From: JBBROS01 sp965217935
Lineage (GTDB): Bacteria; Pseudomonadota; Alphaproteobacteria; Acetobacterales; Acetobacteraceae
Reading direction: 5' to 3'
Length of the DNA: 64,000 bases
NCBI GenBank assembly: GCA_965217935.1
Contig: OZ244581.1
Location: forward strand, 2,790,001-2,854,000
Shown here: piece after piece, positions 59,866-64,000 of the stretch
Position numbering within the stretch: position 1 is the first letter of the stretch
Layout: each line of letters opens with the position of its first letter
Notes under the pieces: generated by a model
Told to the model about the DNA's origin: nothing
What the model saw: the letters and a program-made list of their open reading frames with translations, nothing else
The model's database searches: none
Position numbers and translations under genes: made by a program

Positions 59866-60123
59866 TCACAAGGGCTTCTGCCGCTCCACGCCGCCCTTGC
59901 GGATGACGCCTCGCTCGCGCAGGCAGGCTGTCATCGCGTCCTGCTTCGCGGCGTTGAGCTCGTCCTGGCTGTTGTGGAGGAAATACGCGCTGCCGACCCC
60001 CTTGATGATCAGCCGCTTGACCGCCGGGTCGCTCTCGGCTTGCCGTTCGCAGGCATTCCGCGCCGCGTCCGGCCCCCGGGCGCACGCGGCGAGCAGCAGC
60101 AGCATCGGCAGGGCGCGCATCAT
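59866..60123 (-). CDS. Small lipoprotein (85 aa), function unknown
   Basis: The signal peptide MMRALPMLLLLAAC gives a lipid-anchored cysteine at residue 14. The mature part (NACERQAESDPAVKRLIIKG; SQDELNAAKQDAMTACLRER) is charged and helical with two more cysteines, possibly disulfide-linked. I recognise no named family. Its ATG overlaps the nudC stop (ATGATG), so it is translated from the nudC message. Confidence 0.68.
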   Translation of the reverse strand: MMRALPMLLLLAACARGPDAARNACERQAESDPAVKRLIIKGVGSAYFLHNSQDELNAAKQDAMTACLRERGVIRKGGVERQKPL

Positions 60124-61058
60124 TCCTGTCCGATCCAGTCCTCGATCAAGCGCCGGGCGATGCTGTCGCCCCGCGGCAGCTTGATGCCGGCCCGGCCGGG
60201 CTGCCTGAGGTCGGCGCGGCTGAACCACCTTGCGTCGCTCAGTTCGGAGGCTTGGATGGTGATCGCCTCCGTCATCGCCTCGGCGTAGAAACCGAGCATG
60301 ATGCTGGCCGGGAACGGCCAGGGCTGGCTGCTGTGGTAACTCACGCGGCCGACGCGGACCGCGCTTTCTTCAAGGACTTCGCGCGCCACGGCCTCCTCAA
60401 GGCTCTCGCCGGGCTCGACGAAGCCGGCGAGCGTCGAATACATGCCGGGCGGGAAACGCTCCGCATGGCCCAGCAACGCGCGCTCGCCGAGCGGGCCGCG
60501 GTGATGCACGAGCATGATCACGGCCGGGTCGGTGCGCGGGAAATGCTGCGTGCCGCATAGGGCGCAGACCATCGCGTGCCCGGCGCTGCGCGGCTCGCAC
60601 GCGCCGCCGCACACGCCGCAGAAGCGGTGACGGACGCGCCAGTGCATCAGGCCGCGCGCATGGGCCAGCACGGCGGCATCGTTCGCCGGCAGCGCGCCTG
60701 CCAGAGTGCGCAGATCCTCGAACCGGCCCATCGCCTCCGGCAGCAGCGGCAAGGGGTCTTCGACGGCGCTGATGTCCGCCGCGAACACCGCCTGCCCGGC
60801 CAGCAGGCCGAGGAACGCCCAAGGCCCTCCCGCCATCCGCAACGCGCCTGCCGCCTCGTTGGACAGGTAAACCGCTTGCGGGCCTGCGCCCTGCCCGCCG
60901 CCCTGAACCAGGGTCTGCGCCCGCCAGACCGGCACGAACAGGCTTCGCGGGTCCGCCAGCCGCATCTCGATCCAATCCGCGTCGTCCCGCAGATGCCCGG
61001 CACGATCCAACGGGCTGCCGGTATAGGCGTTCGGGCGGCTGGCAAGGATCAGCGTCAT
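60120..61058 (-). CDS. nudC: NAD(H) pyrophosphatase NudC
   Basis: This 312-residue Nudix enzyme hydrolyses NADH to NMNH and AMP, and removes NAD caps from RNA. It has the zinc ribbon CGVCGGACEP...CALCGTQHFP, the Nudix box GFVEPGESLEEAVAREVLEE and the NudC-specific SQPWPFPASIMLGF. ATG 61058 (MTLILASRPNAY) is preferred; an in-frame ATG at 61142 would add an Arg/Thr-rich 28 residues encoded by a 15-bp tandem repeat. Confidence 0.92.
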   Translation of the reverse strand: MTLILASRPNAYTGSPLDRAGHLRDDADWIEMRLADPRSLFVPVWRAQTLVQGGGQGAGPQAVYLSNEAAGALRMAGGPWAFLGLLAGQAVFAADISAVEDPLPLLPEAMGRFEDLRTLAGALPANDAAVLAHARGLMHWRVRHRFCGVCGGACEPRSAGHAMVCALCGTQHFPRTDPAVIMLVHHRGPLGERALLGHAERFPPGMYSTLAGFVEPGESLEEAVAREVLEESAVRVGRVSYHSSQPWPFPASIMLGFYAEAMTEAITIQASELSDARWFSRADLRQPGRAGIKLPRGDSIARRLIEDWIGQE

Positions 61059-61085
61059 GCGTCCGCCGGTTTGCCATGACCGGAC

Positions 61086-61143
61086 GCGCCTGGCCAGGGC
61101 TCGCGTGGCCAGTGCCCGCGTAGTCAGCGTCCGCGTGGTCATG
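61086..61143. repeat. 15-bp tandem repeat upstream of nudC
   Basis: About four copies of a 15-bp unit (consensus CGCGTGGCCAGNGCC) lie between nudC and the SRP RNA gene. The repeat is open in the nudC frame, where it would encode TTRTL-TTRAL-ATRAL-ARRVR. Confidence 0.7.
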
Positions 61144-61187
61144 GAAACTCGCGGCTGGAAACGGATGCCCACCCCTGCTAAGGAGAG

Positions 61188-61287
61188 CTGGGAGGTCGGC
61201 GGCGGACGGGCGCCTCGCCAACCCGGTCAGGTCCGGAAGGAAGCAGCCGCAACGAGTTTCCGCTCGGGTCGTTGTCCGGCCTCCCAC
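61188..61287 (+). ncRNA. ffs: Signal recognition particle RNA (4.5S type)
   Basis: The invariant SRP domain IV sequence GGTCAGGTCCGGAAGGAAGC is at about 61224-61243. The flanks pair into the long hairpin: GGGAGG (61190-61195) with CCTCCC (61280-61285), and GGCGGCGGAC with GTTGTCC. This is the small bacterial form, which binds Ffh to guide membrane proteins to SecYEG. Its place just before dnaX is common in alphaproteobacteria. The exact ends are approximate. Confidence 0.92.
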
Positions 61288-61321
61288 CCCACCCCATGCG
61301 CGACAGGAGTCCGGCGCCTCG

Positions 61322-63157
61322 ATGTCTGGCCTTCTGGACGACACTTTGCCGGAGCCGCCCCCCTCCGGCCCCGGCATGTTCGGCGACGACCCGGCGCCGC
61401 TGCCCGCCCCGCCCATCGCCGCCGCCCCCGCCTACCGCGTCCTCGCCCGTAAATACCGCCCGACCGGCTTCGACGACCTGGTGGGCCAGGAAGCGATGGT
61501 CCGCATCCTGCGCAACGCCTTCGCCCAGAACCGGGTCGCCCATGCCTGGATGCTGACCGGCGTGCGCGGCGTCGGCAAGACCACCACGGCCCGCATCATC
61601 GCCCGCGCGCTCAACTGCGTCGGCCGCGACGGCCAGGGCGGCCCCACCGTCGAGCCTTGCGGCGTCTGCCCCAACTGCACCGCCATCCTCGCTGACCGGC
61701 ATCCGGACGTGGTCGAGATGGACGCCGCCAGCAACACCGGCGTCGACGACGTGCGCCAGGTGATCGACGCGGCCCGCTACCGCCCGCTGCAGGCGCGCTA
61801 CAAGGTGTTCATCGTGGACGAGGTCCACATGCTCAGCCGCAACGCCTTCAACGCCCTGCTGAAAACGCTGGAAGAGCCGCCGCCGCACGTCAAGTTCATC
61901 TTCGCCACCACCGAGATCCGCAAGGTTCCCGTCACCGTCCTGTCCCGCTGCCAGCGGTTCGACCTGCGCCGCATCTCGGTGGCCGAGCTTGCCGCCCTGT
62001 TCGGGCGCATCGCCGCCAAGGAGGGCGTGGAGGTCGCCCCCGAGGCGCTCGACCTCGTTGCCCGCGCCGCCGACGGCTCGGCTCGCGACGGGCTGTCCCT
62101 GCTCGACCAGGCCATCGCCCAAGGCGCCGGCGCCCCGGTCGGCGCGGACCAGGTGACCGAGATGCTCGGCCTCGCCGACCGGGGCGCCGTCCACGCCCTG
62201 ATCGAAGCCGTGCTCGCCGGCAAGCCCGCCCAGGTCCTGTCGCTCACTGACCGCGCGCACGAGCGCGGCGCGGACCTCGGCCTGCTGCTGCAGGATATAC
62301 TGGAGCTCACCCACACGCTGACCCGGCTCAAGGCCGTGCCCGCGCTCCGCGACGGCAACGAACTTCCCGAGGCCGAGCGCGCGGCCGGGGCGGCGCTCGC
62401 GGACCGGCTCTCGATGCCCGTCCTCGGCCGCCTGTGGCAGATGCTGCTGAAGGGCGCGGGCGAGGTCGAGCAGGCGCCCGACCGTCGCGCCGCCGCCGAG
62501 ATGGCGCTGATCCGCTGCTGCTACGTGGCCGACCTGCCGCCGCCGGGAGAGCTGGTCAAGCGGCTCGCCGCCGAAGGGCCGGGCCAGCCCGCGCCCCGCG
62601 CCGTTCCGCCCGCCGACAACGGCGGCGATGCCCGCGCGGTCGCCAACGGCCCGCCCATTCCGGCGGCCCAGCCCGACCAGGCGCCTCCCGCCCCCCGCCT
62701 GCAAGGCTTCCGCGACGTCGCACAGCTTGCCGAGACCCGGCGCGAGGCCCTGCTGCACAGCCACCTGCTGCACCAGGTGCATCTGGTCCGCTTCGCTCAG
62801 GGCCTGATCGAGCTCCGCCCCGAGCCTGGGGCCCCGCGCGATTTCGCCCCCAGCCTCGCCAAAATGTTGCTGGAGGCGACCGGCCAACGCTGGACCATCG
62901 CCCTTTCGCAGGAGCAGGGCGAGCCGACGCTTGCCGAGCAGGGCCGGGCCGCCGATATGGCGCGGAGGTCGGCCGCCGCCGAGCATCCGCTGGTCCGCGC
63001 CATCATGGCCGCCTTTCCCGGCGCGGAGATCGCCAAGGTGAGCGACAGCCGCGCCGACGTGTATGGTCTGCCCCCTGAGATCGCGCTCGGCGAACCGGAG
63101 ACGGCTCAATTCGCCCCGCCCGACGCGGAATCCATGGACGAGACAGAGGAGGATTGA
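61322..63157 (+). CDS. dnaX: DNA polymerase III subunits gamma/tau
   Basis: This 611-residue clamp-loader ATPase has Walker A GVRGVGKTT, a zinc module starting CGVCPNC, Walker B VFIVDEVHML and the SRC motif LSRCQRFDLRR. The C-terminal third (from about residue 365) includes a Pro/Ala-rich linker and the tau region that binds polymerase alpha. The N-terminal 40 residues are an extra Pro-rich tail before the usual YRVLARKYRPTGFDDLVGQE. No slippery A-run for programmed frameshifting is seen. ybaB follows 1 bp later. Confidence 0.94.
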   Translation: MSGLLDDTLPEPPPSGPGMFGDDPAPLPAPPIAAAPAYRVLARKYRPTGFDDLVGQEAMVRILRNAFAQNRVAHAWMLTGVRGVGKTTTARIIARALNCVGRDGQGGPTVEPCGVCPNCTAILADRHPDVVEMDAASNTGVDDVRQVIDAARYRPLQARYKVFIVDEVHMLSRNAFNALLKTLEEPPPHVKFIFATTEIRKVPVTVLSRCQRFDLRRISVAELAALFGRIAAKEGVEVAPEALDLVARAADGSARDGLSLLDQAIAQGAGAPVGADQVTEMLGLADRGAVHALIEAVLAGKPAQVLSLTDRAHERGADLGLLLQDILELTHTLTRLKAVPALRDGNELPEAERAAGAALADRLSMPVLGRLWQMLLKGAGEVEQAPDRRAAAEMALIRCCYVADLPPPGELVKRLAAEGPGQPAPRAVPPADNGGDARAVANGPPIPAAQPDQAPPAPRLQGFRDVAQLAETRREALLHSHLLHQVHLVRFAQGLIELRPEPGAPRDFAPSLAKMLLEATGQRWTIALSQEQGEPTLAEQGRAADMARRSAAAEHPLVRAIMAAFPGAEIAKVSDSRADVYGLPPEIALGEPETAQFAPPDAESMDETEED

Positions 63158-63158
63158 C

Positions 63159-63482
63159 GTGAAGAATCTAGCTGGCCTGATGAAACAGGCGACCGAGATG
63201 CAATCGAAGATGAAGGAGATGCAGGCCAAGCTGGAGGCGATGGAGATCGAGGGCGCCGCCGGGGCAGGCATGGTGCGCGTGACCATGTCCGGCAAGGGCG
63301 ACCTGCGGCGCGTCGCGGTGGACCCGAAACTGGCCGATCCCGGCGAGATCGAGATGCTGCAGGACCTGATCGTCGCCGCCCACGCCGATGCCCGGCGCAA
63401 GATCGAGCAGGTCATGGCCGAGGAGATGCAGCAGGCGACCGGCGGGTTGCAGCTTCCCGGGGGCATGTCGCTGCCATTCTAG
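63159..63482 (+). CDS. ybaB: YbaB/EbfC nucleoid-associated protein
   Basis: This 107-residue protein forms dimers that bind DNA. It has the family pattern: an N-terminal helix (GLMKQATEMQSKMKEMQAKL), a beta stretch with GMVRVTMSGKGDLRRVAVDP, and a C-terminal helix ending GGLQLPGGMSLPF. GTG 63159 is chosen because AGGAGG lies 7 nt upstream. It is in the dnaX-ybaB-recR operon. The TAG stop is the entry site of element C4. Confidence 0.92.
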   Translation: MKNLAGLMKQATEMQSKMKEMQAKLEAMEIEGAAGAGMVRVTMSGKGDLRRVAVDPKLADPGEIEMLQDLIVAAHADARRKIEQVMAEEMQQATGGLQLPGGMSLPF

Positions 63483-63595
63483 AGGCTCGTTCGGACGTGG
63501 CCGCCGTGATGCGATCGGGCGAGCGAGCCGTCAGCCTTCGTTCTGCCGGGCCGCTTTGCCGGCAGGCCGCCGCACGTCTGGCCGACGCCGCCCTA
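63480..63595 (+). repeat. Family C element, copy C4 (116 nt)
   Basis: TA at 63480-63481 (in the ybaB stop) and 63594-63595, with C (63479) and G (63596) outside; removal restores CTAG. It separates ybaB from recR inside an operon, so the hairpins are probably transcribed. Confidence 0.85.
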
Positions 63596-63627
63596 GTCTC
63601 CCGATCCTGATTCGATGGCCTGATTCG

Positions 63628-64000
63628 ATGGGGGGCCCTGAGATTGAGCGGCTGATCGGCCTGCTCGCGCGCCTGCCGGGCCTTGGGCCGCGCAGCGCCC
63701 GTCGCGCGGCCTTGCGCATGTTGCAGCAGCCGCAAACGCGCATGATGCCGTTGGCCGCGGCGCTTGAGGATGCGGCGCGGGCGGTGCGGCCCTGCGCGCG
63801 CTGCGGCAACCTCGACAGCCGTGACCCGTGCGGCATCTGCGCCGATCCCGCGCGGGACCAGACGCTGGTTTGCGTGGTGGAAGGCGTGGGCGATCTCTGG
63901 GCGCTGGAGCGGGCCGGCGTGCATCGCGGCCTGTATCACGTCCTCGGCGGCACCTTGTCAGCCCTGGGCGGCACCGGGCCGGATGACCTGAACGTCGGGC
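63628..64000 (+). CDS. recR: Recombination protein RecR, N-terminal part
   Basis: About 124 residues are present and the frame runs off the right edge. It begins MGGPEIERLIGLLARLPGLG with the helix-hairpin-helix (LPGLGPRSARRAALRML). The four-cysteine zinc finger (CARCGN...CGICAD) and the start of the Toprim domain (VCVVEGVGDLWALERAG) follow. RecR works with RecF/RecO in daughter-strand gap repair. Its position after ybaB is the canonical order. Confidence 0.93.
   Translation, partial: MGGPEIERLIGLLARLPGLGPRSARRAALRMLQQPQTRMMPLAAALEDAARAVRPCARCGNLDSRDPCGICADPARDQTLVCVVEGVGDLWALERAGVHRGLYHVLGGTLSALGGTGPDDLNVG

Noticed and set aside
61322..63157. Programmed frameshift in dnaX giving a short gamma subunit
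   Set aside because: No A-rich slippery sequence with downstream stem is visible in the relevant region of this GC-rich gene.

Overview
This is a very GC-rich bacterial chromosome segment, most consistent with an alphaproteobacterium of the Acetobacteraceae/Rhodospirillales type. The assignment is by inference from gene order and families: separate b and b' F0 subunits, the dgt-argS-SPOR-nagZ and tatB-tatC-serS blocks, ffs-dnaX-ybaB-recR, and a proteobacterial Calvin-cycle operon. I saw no rRNA operon, CRISPR array, prophage or intact insertion sequence. One tRNA and the signal recognition particle RNA are present.

Layout. 0-3.7 kb: end of a CO2-fixation operon (cbbX, cbbF, cbbP, cbbA). 3.7-4.2 kb: decayed IS630-type transposase. 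4.2-6.8 kb (minus): galactonate catabolism (dgoA, dgoK), xthA, erpA. 6.9-16.9 kb (plus): dgt, an AT-rich foreign-looking membrane gene, argS, a SPOR protein, nagZ, an M50 protease, a UPF0114 protein, tatB, tatC, serS. 16.9-19 kb: small coiled-coil gene, ppa, a CAT-anticodon tRNA, folM, folB. 19.6-24.6 kb: uvrC, an SDR gene, an EAL phosphodiesterase, a nitroreductase. 24.6-31.3 kb (minus): RND pump and adaptor followed by an unaccompanied CoxL-like molybdoenzyme subunit. 31.5-34.6 kb: HMG-CoA lyase, CoA transferase, a DUF2934 protein, a second nitroreductase, a 57-aa protein. 34.6-38.5 kb (minus): DUF1499 lipoprotein, uppP, TAXI receptor, ExeA-like ATPase. 38.7-44.8 kb: 8-oxoguanine-deaminase-like enzyme plus a complete BMP-type nucleoside ABC importer. 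44.8-46.8 kb (minus): fliP, fliO, two unknowns. 47-51.4 kb: galM, SCO protein, amidase, two unknowns. 51.9-55.2 kb: glgX and an amidohydrolase. 55.4-60.1 kb: C13-peptidase-like lipoprotein, the F0 operon (atpI-B-E-F'-F, minus), a SYLF protein, a small lipoprotein. 60.1-64 kb: nudC, ffs, dnaX, ybaB, recR (cut by the window end).

The most striking structure is a set of short palindromic elements, about 20 copies in several sequence families, spread through the window. Both ends of each good copy are the dinucleotide TA. Full-length family A copies are all 105 nt and full-length family C copies all 116 nt, counting both TAs. Removing an element and one TA restores CTAG at nine sites. This is the footprint of IS630/Tc1-mariner-type transposition, so I interpret them as non-autonomous elements (MITEs). 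Most sit on a stop codon, because the TAG stop supplies the TA. One family C copy lies at the start of an ABC permease gene and adds 38 codons in frame. Another copy reset the stop codons of two convergent genes at once.
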